Assembly: GCF_000020585.3 (NCBI RefSeq)
Contig: NC_011138.3
Coordinates: 1,643,193 to 1,707,192, forward strand
Origin: Alteromonas mediterranea DE
Lineage (GTDB): Bacteria > Pseudomonadota > Gammaproteobacteria > Enterobacterales > Alteromonadaceae
Direction: 5' to 3'
DNA: 64,000 bases
This document shows, piece by piece, positions 26,779 to 37,417 of this stretch; position 1 is the stretch's first letter, and the number at the start of each line of letters is the position of its first letter. Both the position numbers and the translations under genes were made by a program. The notes under the pieces are model-generated. The model had not been told where the DNA came from and did not search any database. It saw only the letters and a list, made by a program, of their open reading frames with translations.

Positions 26779-27570
26779 ATGAAAAGCATTGAAATAGATG
26801 ACGATTTATATGCCTTCATCGCCAGCCAGACTAAGCATATTGGTGAGAGTGCATCACAAATTTTAAGACGTTTACTGTTACCAGAAGACGGCGCAATATC
26901 AGGCAGCGCTGAAGCAAGCGGTAACGAATCAAAAGGTGACGCTTCAGACCAAGCAAAAACAAGTGAAATAAAAAGCGCTGGTGGGGAAGAGAAAACGAAC
27001 GAGCCCAGTGTTGAAGTCAAGGCTGCACCGAAGGCTCAGGCTCAAACTGTGAGTACTGCTAAAAAAGCGCCAGCCAAACCCGCGGCGAGAAAAACTACCG
27101 CGAAAACGACGGCGAAGAAAACACCTGTGAGAGCGGCGGCAACAAAAGCCCCAGCCAAGCCTGCTACAAAAGCGTCGTCGACCGTGGCATCGTCGGTAGA
27201 AACAGAAACCCACAACAAGCGCGACATTCTTGATGCTGTATCTAAAGATGCGTTAGCCACGTTTACTAAACGGGTCGATCAGTTTCTGTTTGTTTTAAGT
27301 GCAGCGCACAAGCTTAATGCAGAAAACTTCTCTAGCGTAGAAAGTATCAAAGGTAAAAACCGTACGTACTTTGCAACAAGTAAAGAAGCCTTGCTTGAAA
27401 ATGGCAGCAGTACAAACCCTAAAGCCATTCCCGATAGCCCTTTCTGGGTAGTAACAAACAACAATACTGCCAAGAAAACGAATATGCTGGAACAAGTTTT
27501 GCGTAACTTGGGTTATCAGCCCGATGTTGTTGAGACGGTAACAGCGCGTTTTACATCAGAGGGTAAGTAA
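26779..27570 (+). CDS. seqA: SeqA, replication initiation regulator, with a long basic linker
   Basis: 263 residues against 181 in E. coli. The N-terminal oligomerisation domain (MKSIEIDDDLYAFIASQTKH onward, to residue 36) and the C-terminal hemimethylated-GATC-binding domain (about residues 155-258, with NRTYFA, NPKAIPDSPFWVVTN and NMLEQVL) are clear. SeqA sequesters newly replicated oriC. The roughly 115-residue linker is first acidic/Ser-rich, then histone-H1-like (repeated AKPA, TTAK, KKTP). The start at 26779 has AAGGAAG upstream. It precedes pgm, the E. coli order. Confidence 0.95.
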   Translation: MKSIEIDDDLYAFIASQTKHIGESASQILRRLLLPEDGAISGSAEASGNESKGDASDQAKTSEIKSAGGEEKTNEPSVEVKAAPKAQAQTVSTAKKAPAKPAARKTTAKTTAKKTPVRAAATKAPAKPATKASSTVASSVETETHNKRDILDAVSKDALATFTKRVDQFLFVLSAAHKLNAENFSSVESIKGKNRTYFATSKEALLENGSSTNPKAIPDSPFWVVTNNNTAKKTNMLEQVLRNLGYQPDVVETVTARFTSEGK

Positions 27571-27615
27571 TTAGGTTATTAAACCTCAACACGACTTCTA
27601 AATAAGGACTTTTTC

Positions 27616-29268
27616 ATGGCACTACATCCGCAGGCCGGAGAGCATGCAGCAAAAGAACAGCTTATTAACGTAGCGCAGCTAGTAAGCCAATATTATAGCT
27701 TTAAGCCGGATATGAATGACCCAGGGCAAGCCGTTTCTTTTGGCACTTCAGGCCACCGAGGTACCGCGTCTAATGCCACGTTCACCGATAGCCATATCAG
27801 TGCAATTTGCCAAGCATTGGTTGAATATCGCAAGCAAGAAGGCATTAGCGGCCCGCTATTTGTTGGTAAAGATACCCACGCGCTGTCTGAGCCTGCCATG
27901 ATAACCGCTATTGAAGTGCTGTGTGCCAACGGCGTTGATGTTGTCATACAACGTGCAGATAACGAAAGTATGGGGTATACGCCTACGCCCGTCATTTCTC
28001 GTACTATTATCCGTTACAACCGCGCAGGGAATGCTGATAAGGCCGATGGTATTGTCATCACCCCTTCTCATAACCCGCCGTCAGACGGTGGTTTCAAATA
28101 TAACCCTCCTCACGGTGGCCCGGCTGACAGTGACGTAACTAAGCAAATACAAGAACGTGCCAATGCATTAATTGCCGATGGTAATAAAGACGTTCAGCGA
28201 ATTGATATTCGCCAGGCCACGGCCCGTAAGTTGGTTCGTGAAGAAGACTTTATGGAACCTTATATTGATGATTTAGCACGGGTCATTGATATGGAGGCCA
28301 TTGCAAATGCCAATTTAAAATTAGGTACCGACCCGTTAGGGGGCGCAGGGGTAGGATACTGGTCACGTATTTCACAAAAGTATGGCCTTGATATCACAGT
28401 TGTGAACGACGCTGTCGACCCGCAGTTTGGCTTTATGCGTCGCGATAAAGACGGCAAGCTTCGTATGGACTGTTCGTCAGCTTACGCAATGGCAGGGCTT
28501 ATCGAGCTAAAAGATAATTTCGATTTAGCGTGGGGGAACGACCCTGACTTTGACCGTCACGGAATCGTATGTAAAAGCGCAGGGCTAATGAACCCTAATC
28601 ACTATCTAGCGGTAGCGATTAATTATCTCTATACCCATCGCCCAGACTGGCCGAGCGACCTTAATATTGGCAAAACGTTAGTGTCGAGCAGCATGATTGA
28701 CCGCGTGGCCAATAGCCTTGATAAACCGTTAGCAGAGATGCCAGTAGGCTTTAAGTGGTTTGTAGAGGGTTTGTCGAACAGCACAATAGGGTTTGCTGGC
28801 GAAGAAAGTGCCGGCGGTATTTTCTTAGAGCGCAACGGCAGTACGTGGGCGACAGACAAAGACGGCTTTATTCTTTGTTTACTTGCGGCAGAAATATTGG
28901 CGGTAACGGGCAAAGACCCTGGCGAACACTATAAAGCGCTAACCGAAAAGTTTGCTGCACCGGTGTACAGTCGAGTTGATGTAGCGGCAACTCTTGAGCA
29001 AAAACAAAAACTTTCGGCCATGGACGCATCTGTAGTAACAAGCGATACGCTAGCAGGCGAGCCTATTACTAGTGTGCAAACGCATGCGCCAGGCAATAAC
29101 GCAGCTATAGGCGGCGTTAAAGTATCTACCGAAAATGGGTGGTTTGCCGCACGACCGTCTGGCACTGAACAGATTTATAAGATCTATGCCGAAAGCTTCA
29201 ATGGTGAAAGTCACTTACAAGAACTTATTGCCGAAGCTGAAGCGTTAGTCGGTAAAATCATTAAATAA
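27616..29268 (+). CDS. pgm: Phosphoglucomutase (alpha-D-glucose phosphate specific)
   Basis: 550 residues, typical length. It interconverts glucose 1- and 6-phosphate. The phosphoserine loop is TPSHNPPSDGGFKYNPPHGG (Ser near residue 150), the metal site is DPDFDRHG, and the sugar-binding GEESAGG and phosphate-binding RPSGTEQIYKIY are present. Follows seqA closely; its glucose 1-phosphate would connect to the glycogen phosphorylase gene downstream. Confidence 0.97.
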   Translation: MALHPQAGEHAAKEQLINVAQLVSQYYSFKPDMNDPGQAVSFGTSGHRGTASNATFTDSHISAICQALVEYRKQEGISGPLFVGKDTHALSEPAMITAIEVLCANGVDVVIQRADNESMGYTPTPVISRTIIRYNRAGNADKADGIVITPSHNPPSDGGFKYNPPHGGPADSDVTKQIQERANALIADGNKDVQRIDIRQATARKLVREEDFMEPYIDDLARVIDMEAIANANLKLGTDPLGGAGVGYWSRISQKYGLDITVVNDAVDPQFGFMRRDKDGKLRMDCSSAYAMAGLIELKDNFDLAWGNDPDFDRHGIVCKSAGLMNPNHYLAVAINYLYTHRPDWPSDLNIGKTLVSSSMIDRVANSLDKPLAEMPVGFKWFVEGLSNSTIGFAGEESAGGIFLERNGSTWATDKDGFILCLLAAEILAVTGKDPGEHYKALTEKFAAPVYSRVDVAATLEQKQKLSAMDASVVTSDTLAGEPITSVQTHAPGNNAAIGGVKVSTENGWFAARPSGTEQIYKIYAESFNGESHLQELIAEAEALVGKIIK

Positions 29269-29314
29269 GCTCAAAAATAAATCGCTTTTCGCGTATTTTT
29301 GTAACAATAATGTT

Positions 29315-29353
29315 AAAAATCGCATGAGTGCATACGAATTCATGCGATTTTTT
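29315..29353 (+). terminator. Terminator of the seqA-pgm unit
   Basis: Arms AAAATCGCATGA and TCATGCGATTTT with a 12-base loop and a run of six T residues. Confidence 0.85.
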
Positions 29354-29485
29354 GTAATTTTAACAAAATAATTACAACATAATCGTTTTAGTACTGCTAT
29401 ATTGCTGTCATATTCTTAAGATATTCTGTAATTAAATTACGTTTTTGGTGTGAAAGCACCGCTTACATTAAGAGTGAGACGCAAA

Positions 29486-31963
29486 ATGAACGCAAAAGCG
29501 ACCAAAACGCAACCCTCTCCAGCTATCGATAAGGCAGCTTTTAAGTCTGCGGTTATCAAACACTTACACTGCACGCTAGGTACTGACGAAAACAAGGCGA
29601 ATAATCACGCTTGGTGGAAAGCAACGTGTGCGGCAATTCAAGAGCAAGTACTCGAAGGACTGCGCAAAACTCAAAAAAGTCACTATCTCAATGACACCCG
29701 TGCTGTCCACTATTTTTCTGCTGAATTCTTGATGGGACGTTTGTTATCAAACAACCTGCAAAATTTTGGTTTATTCGATGTAGCAAGTGGAGCTCTGAAA
29801 GAGCTGGGCGTAGAAATCTCAGATATCCTTGAAGAAGAGCCAGATATGGCTCTGGGTAACGGCGGTTTGGGCCGACTTGCAGCGTGTTTCATAGACTCAC
29901 TCGCCACCATGGAATTACCTGCCATTGGTTATGGTATCCACTATGAAAATGGTCTATTCCGTCAAGAAATTAAAAGCGGTGCGCAAATTGAGCGTCCCGA
30001 CAGCTGGCGCGACTATGGTAACCCGTGGGAAATTTGCCGCCCAGAATCTATTCAAGAAGTATCGCTCTATGGTTACGTTGAAACCAAATACGGTGAAAAC
30101 GGCCGCGTTCTTAAAGAATGGCACCCAGGTTCAATTGTAAAAGGTGTGCCTTGGGATATTCCTGTTGTAGGTTATGAAGGTAAAACCGTAAACGTGCTTC
30201 GTTTATGGCAGTCAGAATCTTCTGGTTACTTCAACTGGGACGTGTTCAACGCAGGTGGTTATGTTGATGCACAGCGCGAGAACGTGCAGGCAGAAACCAT
30301 TTCTAAAGTACTTTATCCGAATGATGAAACTGAAGCGGGTAAAGAACTACGCCTAATTCAGCAGTATTTCTTCTGCTCGTGCTCACTGAAGGATATTATT
30401 CGCCGTTATAAGCGAGCCCACGGTGATGACTGGAGCCGCTTTGCAGATCAGGTCGTGATTCAGCTTAACGACACGCACCCCGCCATTTCAGTACCAGAGC
30501 TAATGCGTATTCTTGTTGACCGCGCAGAGCTTGGTTGGGATGAAGCATGGGGTATCTGTACTAAGGTATTTGCGTACACAAACCATACCCTATTGCCAGA
30601 GGCACTTGAGAAGTGGCCGGCACGTATGATTGAGAAGATCCTTCCACGTCACCTTGAGATCATTTACGAAATCAACCACCGCTTCATGGCCGAGGTTGAT
30701 AAGAAATGGCCGGGCGACAATGCAATGAAAGCGAAACTTTCAATTATCGAAGAAGGTAACGAGAAGATGGTACGTATGGGTCATCTATCTGTTATCGGCT
30801 CATTTGCAGTGAACGGTGTCGCAGAGATGCACTCACGCTTGGTTAAATCGTCGCTATTCCCTGAGTTCGACGAATTGTACCCAGGTAAGCTAACTAACGT
30901 GACAAACGGTATTACGCCTCGTCGTTGGTTGAAGGCCTGTAACCCTGCGCTTTCTAAGTTGATTGATAAGAAAATTGGCGATGATTGGCCGCGAGATTTA
31001 GATAAACTTCAGGGTTTAACGAAGTTTGCTACGAATAAAACGTTCCAAAAACAGTTCATGAAAGTGAAGCTGGAGAACAAGGAACTGTTGGCTGATGAAA
31101 TTCGCAAGTCGCTAGACTTAGAAGTAGACGTAAATGCCATTTTTGATGTGCAAATTAAGCGACTTCACGAGTACAAGCGTCAACATTTAGCGTTACTACA
31201 CATTATGGCGTTGTACCGTCGTATTCTGGAAAACCCAGATTACGATATGCACCCTCGCGTGTTCGTATTTGGCGCGAAAGCCGCACCGGGTTATAAGCTT
31301 GCTAAAGACATTATCTACGCAATTAACAAAGTGGCTGACAAGGTTAATAACGACCCTCGCGTAAACAACAAGATTAAAATTGCGTTCTTGCCGAACTACC
31401 GTGTATCGCTAGCTGAGAAGATGATTCCAGCGGCTGATGTGTCTGAACAAATCAGTACAGCAGGTAAAGAAGCATCGGGTACAGGTAACATGAAGTTAGC
31501 GCTTAACGGTGCAGTGACTATCGGTACACTAGATGGAGCTAACGTTGAAATTGCTGAAGAAGTAGGCGACGACAACATCTTTATTTTCGGTTTAACAGTA
31601 GAAGAGGTGAACGAGCTTAAAGCGACGGGTTACAACCCTCACGACTACTACTACAAAGACCCTGAAATTAAAGCGGTACTGGATTGGTTAGAAACCGATT
31701 ACTTTACGCCGGGCAAACCAGGGGCGTTAGTATCTATTAAGCAAAGCTTACTTGATAATGGCGACCCGTACATGGTACTTGCAGATTTCCGCGCATACTC
31801 TGACGCACAAATTGCAGTAGATGCTGCTTACCGCGACAAAGAGCGCTGGGCGGAAATGGCGATAATTAATACGGCTAAAATGGGTAAATTTACCTCAGAT
31901 CGCTCAATACGTGACTACGTAGATCGCGTTTGGAAACTTTCGTCGTGTAAGATAGAAAGCTAA
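29486..31963 (+). CDS. glgP: Glycogen/starch/alpha-glucan phosphorylase
   Basis: 825 residues. It releases glucose 1-phosphate from alpha-1,4-glucans using pyridoxal phosphate. The N-terminal [13 protein letters not shown] and [26 protein letters not shown], and the PLP lysine in [15 protein letters not shown] are all present. The ATG at 29486 is preferred to an in-frame GTG 12 codons upstream because a purine-rich GAGTGAG lies just before it. No other glycogen genes are adjacent, so it stands alone with its own terminator. Confidence 0.96.
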   Translation: MNAKATKTQPSPAIDKAAFKSAVIKHLHCTLGTDENKANNHAWWKATCAAIQEQVLEGLRKTQKSHYLNDTRAVHYFSAEFLMGRLLSNNLQNFGLFDVASGALKELGVEISDILEEEPDMALGNGGLGRLAACFIDSLATMELPAIGYGIHYENGLFRQEIKSGAQIERPDSWRDYGNPWEICRPESIQEVSLYGYVETKYGENGRVLKEWHPGSIVKGVPWDIPVVGYEGKTVNVLRLWQSESSGYFNWDVFNAGGYVDAQRENVQAETISKVLYPNDETEAGKELRLIQQYFFCSCSLKDIIRRYKRAHGDDWSRFADQVVIQLNDTHPAISVPELMRILVDRAELGWDEAWGICTKVFAYTNHTLLPEALEKWPARMIEKILPRHLEIIYEINHRFMAEVDKKWPGDNAMKAKLSIIEEGNEKMVRMGHLSVIGSFAVNGVAEMHSRLVKSSLFPEFDELYPGKLTNVTNGITPRRWLKACNPALSKLIDKKIGDDWPRDLDKLQGLTKFATNKTFQKQFMKVKLENKELLADEIRKSLDLEVDVNAIFDVQIKRLHEYKRQHLALLHIMALYRRILENPDYDMHPRVFVFGAKAAPGYKLAKDIIYAINKVADKVNNDPRVNNKIKIAFLPNYRVSLAEKMIPAADVSEQISTAGKEASGTGNMKLALNGAVTIGTLDGANVEIAEEVGDDNIFIFGLTVEEVNELKATGYNPHDYYYKDPEIKAVLDWLETDYFTPGKPGALVSIKQSLLDNGDPYMVLADFRAYSDAQIAVDAAYRDKERWAEMAIINTAKMGKFTSDRSIRDYVDRVWKLSSCKIES

Positions 31964-31983
31964 TCGCAGAACGAGAAAGAAAT

Positions 31984-32016
31984 AGCCCGGCGGTGATAAA
32001 CTTGTCGGGCTTTTTT
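31984..32016 (+). terminator. Terminator of glgP
   Basis: Arms AGCCCG and CGGGCT with a 16-base interior and six T residues, 20 bases after the stop codon. Confidence 0.75.
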
Positions 32017-32234
32017 ATTGCTTTAAATTAAGCGAACTTGCTGTGAATATGCACTAACAACAGGTTTTTTGCCCATTCTTACCATTAGTTAATCAAATAT
32101 AAAAAAATGTTGTTTCATGGTATAAGCGGGTATGCAAATTAATACGTAACTGTCGTTGCGCCATCCGTAACGCCATGGTTTTATATAAGCAGTTGTTTTT
32201 AGTACCTCGAAGCGTAAAGCTCAAGGAAAACATC

Positions 32235-33539
32235 ATGAGCCAACATACATCACTGGCAACCATTCCAAATCGATATGCGTTTATTGACAGCATTTCAAAA
32301 CAGGCGTCTCGTAGCGGCGCTATTTCTTTGATGCTGGTGGATGTGGTGCGCTTTTCTGATGTAACAACCAGTCTGGGCATACATGTTGGCGATCGCTTCT
32401 TACTGGAAATTGCCAACCGTATACAGCTTCTATTTGGACAATCAGTTTACATTGGTCGCATTAGCGGGGATGTGTTTGGTATTGTTTTCCCCAATGAGAG
32501 TAACGAAGGCGTAATGCGTAAAATGTTCGAACGTCTAGTCGAACATTTTAAAACCCCTATGCACTACGAAGGTACAGCCTTCATCGCAGACTTTAATGTG
32601 GGTGTGGTATGCAGTGATAAACGGGAGTTTGAAATAACCCGCTTTGTGTCTCGAGCAGAAACCGCGTTAAAACAAGCCAAAGAAAATAAGTACGAAAACT
32701 ACTTCGCACTGACCAAAACAGATAAGGCAGATACGGGTAGAAGCTTAGCACTGAAAGCCGACTTAAAGCGCGCCTTAGCCCAAAATGAACTTGAACTTTA
32801 TTATCAACCTAAAGTGAATTTAGCTACGCTTGAGGTGATAGGGGCAGAGTGCTTACTGAGATGGAACCACCCCCTTGATGGTGTACTATTTCCCGGCCCG
32901 CTTATCGAAGCGGCAGAGTCGTATAACATGATGAACGAGCTGGGCTACTGGACTCTTGAACAGGCTTTCAGAGCGCTAGTAGAGCTTAACGCTTTGAAAA
33001 TGCCTATTGTCTTATCCGTTAACATCTCGCCTACCCAGCTTTACGACAATCAGTTAGTGCCCACGCTTACCATGCTAAGCGAAACTTACGCCATGCCCTT
33101 AACGCTCATAGAGTTAGAGTTGACCGAAGACGTGGCGTTATCAAATTCACTTATGGTGAAAAAGCAGCTAGACGAGTTACGTAGCTTTGGCGTGTCGGTC
33201 TCCGTCGATGACTTTGGAAAAGGCTATTCTAATCTTGCCTACATTCGCGATTTAGATTTAGATGCTCTTAAAGTAGATAAGTCGTTTGTCATGGAGTTAG
33301 AAGCTCACCCTGTTAACCGCGCTATTATCGAAGCCGCAAAAGTGATAGGTCATGCTAAAGGCTGTAGCGTGGTTGCCGAAGGTATTGAAACCATAGAGCA
33401 ACTTCATATATTAAGAGAGGTTGGTGTTGCTCAGGGGCAGGGCTACCTGTTCTCTCGCGCTATTCCTTTTAAAAGCTTTGTTGCCCTTGCTCAGCAAGAA
33501 ATTATTGTGGGTAACTCTCCTGCGCGAGGAAAAGCCTAG
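32235..33539 (+). CDS. c-di-GMP phosphodiesterase with degenerate GGDEF and intact EAL
   Basis: 434 residues, no membrane segment or sensor domain. The GGDEF domain (about residues 15-165) has SGDVF in place of GGDEF, so cyclase activity is unlikely. The EAL domain (about 175-425) reads ECLLRW at the signature and keeps the catalytic set: NISPTQL, ELTED, VDDFGKGYSNL, the Lys of LKVDKSF, VAEGIET and the final Gln of GYLFSRAI. It should hydrolyse c-di-GMP. The start at 32235 follows an AAGGAAAA site. Single gene. Confidence 0.9.
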   Translation: MSQHTSLATIPNRYAFIDSISKQASRSGAISLMLVDVVRFSDVTTSLGIHVGDRFLLEIANRIQLLFGQSVYIGRISGDVFGIVFPNESNEGVMRKMFERLVEHFKTPMHYEGTAFIADFNVGVVCSDKREFEITRFVSRAETALKQAKENKYENYFALTKTDKADTGRSLALKADLKRALAQNELELYYQPKVNLATLEVIGAECLLRWNHPLDGVLFPGPLIEAAESYNMMNELGYWTLEQAFRALVELNALKMPIVLSVNISPTQLYDNQLVPTLTMLSETYAMPLTLIELELTEDVALSNSLMVKKQLDELRSFGVSVSVDDFGKGYSNLAYIRDLDLDALKVDKSFVMELEAHPVNRAIIEAAKVIGHAKGCSVVAEGIETIEQLHILREVGVAQGQGYLFSRAIPFKSFVALAQQEIIVGNSPARGKA

Positions 33540-33753
33540 TCTCTTCTCTGCCCCCGTTGAGTTACCTGCTCGCTCCGCGCGTTTTCTAGCCCTTTCTCTA
33601 CTATTTATCTGCGAAAAAGATACTGCAGCGCCTTAATTAATCACGTTAAAGCGTTGTATATTGCTTACAGGCGGTTGTAATAAATCCCTGAGAACGCGTG
33701 ATTTTAGCCCTGTGCCTCGTTAAACTGTGTTTATTCTAGATTAGACTGGTTAT

Positions 33754-34797
33754 ATGCAGAACTTCATGCAAGAACTTATCGAAAGTGGCGAATTTTTAAC
33801 ACTATCTCGCCGGGAACCCGCACTATTTGAACAACCTCTACAATTTGACCTGTCAAACGGCATAGGTGTGCAAATTTCAGGGCCTGGAATTATCAGTTTC
33901 TCTGCGCAAACGAACAGTGAGCACACCAAGCGTATCGTTTTATCGTGTGGCGTTCACGGTAACGAAACGGCGCCTATTGAAATATGTGATGACCTAGTAA
34001 AACGTATTTTAACTGGCACACTAGTACTGTCTCACGACGTGCTTTTTTTATTCGGTAATCTACCCGCCATGGATATTGCGGAGCGATTTGTTGAAGAAAA
34101 TATGAATCGCTTGTTCAGCGGGGCTCACTCAAAAGGTGAAGGCTTAGTTAACCAAGAACGTGTTCGTGCTAAGCAGTTAGAAGAGGCCGTTGCGTCTTTT
34201 TTTGAAGCGGCTGACGGAGAGCGTTACCACTACGACTTACATACCGCTATCCGTGCATCAAAGAATGAAAAGTTTGCGGTATACCCGTATTTACACGACA
34301 GAGTTCACAGCGAAGGTCAGCTTGCGTTTTTGTCGGCTTGTGGGGTAAAAACAATTTTGCTTTCTGAAAGTCCAACCACCACTTTTAGCTATTTCTCGTC
34401 GCACCTGTTCAATGCTCATGCGTTCACCGTCGAGTTAGGAAAAGTTCGTCCGTTTGGACAAAACGATATGCGCCGCTTTGAAGATGCCAAACAGGCCATT
34501 ACGCAACTGATCACGCAAGAAAACTATGCCCCTTCGGTAGACATTCGCGAACTTGATATTTACCGGGTTAATCAGGTCATTAACCGCAATGAAGAAGCCT
34601 TTAAACTGCACTTTGACGACGATACACCTAACTTTACTGATTATCCAAAAGGCACGGTATTGGCATCAGAGCCAGGTACAGACTACGTAGCCGAGCAAGA
34701 CGGTGAAGCGATTGTATTCCCCAATGCAAAGGTTGCTATTGGGCAGCGCGCACTACTCACGGTAGTGCCTACTACTCTGGAAAAGCTAGATGTTTAG
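33754..34797 (+). CDS. astE: Succinylglutamate desuccinylase
   Basis: 347 residues. It cleaves succinylglutamate to succinate and glutamate, the last step of the arginine succinyltransferase pathway. Zinc ligands are visible in GVHGNETAP and YDLHTAIR, with the late catalytic Glu in FTVELGK. Other ast genes are not adjacent, so its operon context is broken here. The stop overlaps the next gene's start by 8 bases. Confidence 0.93.
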   Translation: MQNFMQELIESGEFLTLSRREPALFEQPLQFDLSNGIGVQISGPGIISFSAQTNSEHTKRIVLSCGVHGNETAPIEICDDLVKRILTGTLVLSHDVLFLFGNLPAMDIAERFVEENMNRLFSGAHSKGEGLVNQERVRAKQLEEAVASFFEAADGERYHYDLHTAIRASKNEKFAVYPYLHDRVHSEGQLAFLSACGVKTILLSESPTTTFSYFSSHLFNAHAFTVELGKVRPFGQNDMRRFEDAKQAITQLITQENYAPSVDIRELDIYRVNQVINRNEEAFKLHFDDDTPNFTDYPKGTVLASEPGTDYVAEQDGEAIVFPNAKVAIGQRALLTVVPTTLEKLDV

Positions 34798-35200
34798 TCT
34801 TGATAGCCGTTTACACAATGATACATTTTTTGTCTGCGATCTTTCTCTATGTCGTGTACTGTTAATGAACGACAGACAATTTCCGTGGTTAATATTAGTA
34901 CCAATGAAAAATGATATTGCGGAAATTATCGACTTAACTGAAAAAGAGCAAATTACCTTACTTAAAGAGTCTGCGCTTGCATCGAAAGCAATGATGAATT
35001 TGTTCTCACCGCTTAAGCTAAACGTGGCCGCATTGGGCAATGTGGTGCGTCAGTTACATGTTCACCACGTTGCTAGGTTTGATACCGATTGCGCGTGGCC
35101 TAAGCCGGTATGGGGTAACCAGCCAACGGTGGCTTACGAGACAAGTGACGCCCAAGCTCGCGTAGCGTCTATTAGAGAATGGTTTGAACAAAACGCGTAA
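34790..35200 (+). CDS. HIT-domain nucleotide hydrolase-like protein
   Basis: 136 residues. The histidine-triad motif appears as QLHVHHVAR near residue 86, followed by RFDTDCAWPKPVWG. HIT proteins hydrolyse or transfer nucleotides; the exact substrate is unknown. The start lies inside astE, suggesting coupled translation. Confidence 0.9.
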   Translation: MFSLDSRLHNDTFFVCDLSLCRVLLMNDRQFPWLILVPMKNDIAEIIDLTEKEQITLLKESALASKAMMNLFSPLKLNVAALGNVVRQLHVHHVARFDTDCAWPKPVWGNQPTVAYETSDAQARVASIREWFEQNA

Positions 35201-35258
35201 AGCGTATTGTAATGGCTTGAATTTGTGAAAAAACGGGTTTTATTAAAAGGAGTTACCT

Positions 35259-35585
35259 ATGATTGTTTCAACAACCCCCACGCTAGAAGGGCATAAAATC
35301 GATGCATACTACGGCATTGTTGTCGGTGAAGCGGTAATGGGCGCAAACGTATTTAAAGACTTATTTGCCTCTATTCGAGATATTGTGGGTGGTCGCTCTG
35401 GCTCTTACGAAGAAGAGCTAACCACAGCGCGTAAGCTTGCTTTTACTGAGTTAGAACATGAAGCAAGAAGCATGGGAGCAAACGCTGTTGTAGGTATCGA
35501 TTTAGATTATCAAGTCATTGGTGATAAAGGCAGTATGCTGATGGTAAGTATTAGCGGCACAGCGGTTAAAACAAGCCCGCTGTAG
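35259..35585 (+). CDS. YbjQ/UPF0145 family protein
   Basis: 108 residues with the family pattern ITPTLEG-like start, [20 protein letters not shown], and [20 protein letters not shown]. YbjQ proteins form pentameric, putative heavy-metal-binding assemblies; no established function. A strong AAGGAG site precedes the ATG. Confidence 0.9.
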   Translation: MIVSTTPTLEGHKIDAYYGIVVGEAVMGANVFKDLFASIRDIVGGRSGSYEEELTTARKLAFTELEHEARSMGANAVVGIDLDYQVIGDKGSMLMVSISGTAVKTSPL

Positions 35586-35666
35586 TTTTAACCGCGACCA
35601 TTCGAGACAAGATAAAAAGCGCGTACCTAGAAACGTGCGCTTGCGCTGACTAGCTCTAAAATAACA

Positions 35667-35691
35667 AGGTGGCCGATAGGCCACCTTTTTT
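35667..35691. terminator. Terminator between ybjQ-like and the symporter gene
   Basis: Perfect arms AGGTGGCC and GGCCACCT with a GATA loop and six T residues. A second, imperfect hairpin lies just before it (about 35617-35642). It separates two convergent genes. Confidence 0.88.
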
Positions 35692-35713
35692 ATGCCCGCT
35701 AAATAACGCACGG

Positions 35714-36967
35714 TTAGCTTTGCTTCACCTCACTTTCAGTAAGGTCAGACGCTTCAATAGCAATGTTATCGATAATGACTGCGCACGCTGCGTCGCCAGT
35801 GATATTAAGCGCAGTACGAATCATGTCGAAAATACGGTCGAGAGCGAATAAAAGTGGTAAGCCTTCAATAGGAATGCCGGCGGCTAGGAGTACCGCAACC
35901 ACAAGAAAAGACGGGCCTGGTACGCCAGCTTGTCCCACGGCGCCTAAGGTTGAAGTAAGGATAATGGCAACGTAAGCCCCCATGGATAAGTCGATATTAA
36001 AAAGCTGAGCGAAAAACACGGCAACTAAGCCATAGTAAATAGCATTACCGCTCATGTTTATCGTGGCCCCTAAAGGTAATACAAACGACGCAGTTGCATT
36101 TCTTACGCCCAGTTCGTTTTCTACCGTATTCATAGTGACGGGCAGGGTGGCCATAGATGACGCGGTAGAAAGCGCCACCGCTTGAGGCTTTTTCATTGCC
36201 ACTAAGAACGACTTGGCAGAGGTTTTGGTAAACAGCTGTACTAACAGTGGGTAAATGACAAAACCAAAAACGAGAATAGCGGCGATAAAGACTAAGAAAA
36301 GCTTGAAGACAACCATAAGTGCGCTAAAGCCAAAGGTGCCGACCGCTTCGGCCATTAGGCCAAATACACCGATAGGGGCAATTTTCATAACGCAGTTAAT
36401 CATCCATACCATCGCATCTACAATGGTGTTTACGCCCTGAAGAATAGGCTCGCGGTTCTTTTTAGGCTGCTTAGAAAGGGCAAGGCCAAAGAACAGGCAA
36501 AACACTAGAATTTGAAGAATATTCGCATTGGTTAGAGAAGCAAAGACGTTAGTAGGTATCATGCCCGTCACCGTCGCCCAAAACGATGGCAGCTCGCCTT
36601 TCGACGCGTACTCGCCAGAAAACATTCCCTCTACAGATGAAACATCGATACCCACACCAGGCTTGAAAATTTCACCCATAATCAGCGCAAGCGCCACGGC
36701 TAGCGCGGATGTCAACGCGAAATAGGCAAGGGTTGAAAAGCCCACTTTACCTGCGTTGGTACTGTTACCTAAACCCGCAGCGCCCGAAATAAGCGCAACC
36801 GCAACCAGTGGGATAACCAACATCTTAATGAGGTTAATAAAAATTGCGCCTAAGGGGGCAAACATAGCGGCGCTGTGACCCATAAAAGCACCTACGGCGG
36901 TGCCGATGATCATGGCAATAACAACTTGTACGCCGATATTAGCCAGTAAAGATTTACTTTGAGACAC
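35714..36967 (-). CDS. Dicarboxylate/amino acid:cation symporter (DAACS family)
   Basis: A 417-residue inner-membrane carrier of the GltP/DctA type, coupling uptake of glutamate, aspartate or C4-dicarboxylates to Na+ or H+. Family marks include the Ser-rich hairpin loop ALSTASSMATLPVTM, the NMSGNAIYYG motif in TM7 and the GVPGPSFLVVAV hairpin 2. Its substrate cannot be fixed by eye. Single gene. Confidence 0.9.
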   Translation of the reverse strand: MSQSKSLLANIGVQVVIAMIIGTAVGAFMGHSAAMFAPLGAIFINLIKMLVIPLVAVALISGAAGLGNSTNAGKVGFSTLAYFALTSALAVALALIMGEIFKPGVGIDVSSVEGMFSGEYASKGELPSFWATVTGMIPTNVFASLTNANILQILVFCLFFGLALSKQPKKNREPILQGVNTIVDAMVWMINCVMKIAPIGVFGLMAEAVGTFGFSALMVVFKLFLVFIAAILVFGFVIYPLLVQLFTKTSAKSFLVAMKKPQAVALSTASSMATLPVTMNTVENELGVRNATASFVLPLGATINMSGNAIYYGLVAVFFAQLFNIDLSMGAYVAIILTSTLGAVGQAGVPGPSFLVVAVLLAAGIPIEGLPLLFALDRIFDMIRTALNITGDAACAVIIDNIAIEASDLTESEVKQS

Positions 36968-37117
36968 GTCTAGAACCTCTTAGAGTGTGATTAAATAAAA
37001 AGTGATAGTGGTGTTGTTGCGAATATCGCCTTTGGCGAGCAAGCCTTCCATGGTCCAGAACTCCAACCATTCACAGTACCCTGTGAGTACAAGTGAATAG
37101 TTGAGTAAGGAGGGGGG

Positions 37118-37417
37118 TTACTTTTTAGCCTTGTCGCTGTGGCTGTTTAGGCTATTTAGCGCATCGTCACTGATAGTGCTTGTGCCATTATTACGCTCAG
37201 ACGTTGGCGAGTTAGCCGTGGGGTTATCACCGGGTTGGGTGTCGGATAACGTATCAGCAGACGACGGGGGGTTATCGCTGTGCGACTCTTCAACATCATC
37301 AAACGGTTTCGAGGGCGTTGGAAATTTAAACTTCGCACTGTATTTCAGCAGCGTGATATTGCCAATTACCACACCTAACACTAATACAATGATTATAACT
37401 ACCCAAGTTGTACTCAT
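37118..37417 (-). CDS. DUF2897-type small membrane protein
   Basis: 99 residues. One N-terminal transmembrane helix (WVVIIIVLVLGVVIGNITLL), a short KYSAKFKFP motif, then a Ser/Asp/Asn-rich disordered tail ending in lysines. DUF2897 proteins are small and uncharacterised. The ATG overlaps the M15 peptidase stop by 4 bases, so the pair is coupled. Confidence 0.75.
   Translation of the reverse strand: MSTTWVVIIIVLVLGVVIGNITLLKYSAKFKFPTPSKPFDDVEESHSDNPPSSADTLSDTQPGDNPTANSPTSERNNGTSTISDDALNSLNSHSDKAKK

Noticed and set aside
26944..27260. Arg-rich and Ala/Val-rich frames opposite the seqA linker
   Set aside because: They are mirror images of the repetitive Ala/Lys linker codons, not genes.
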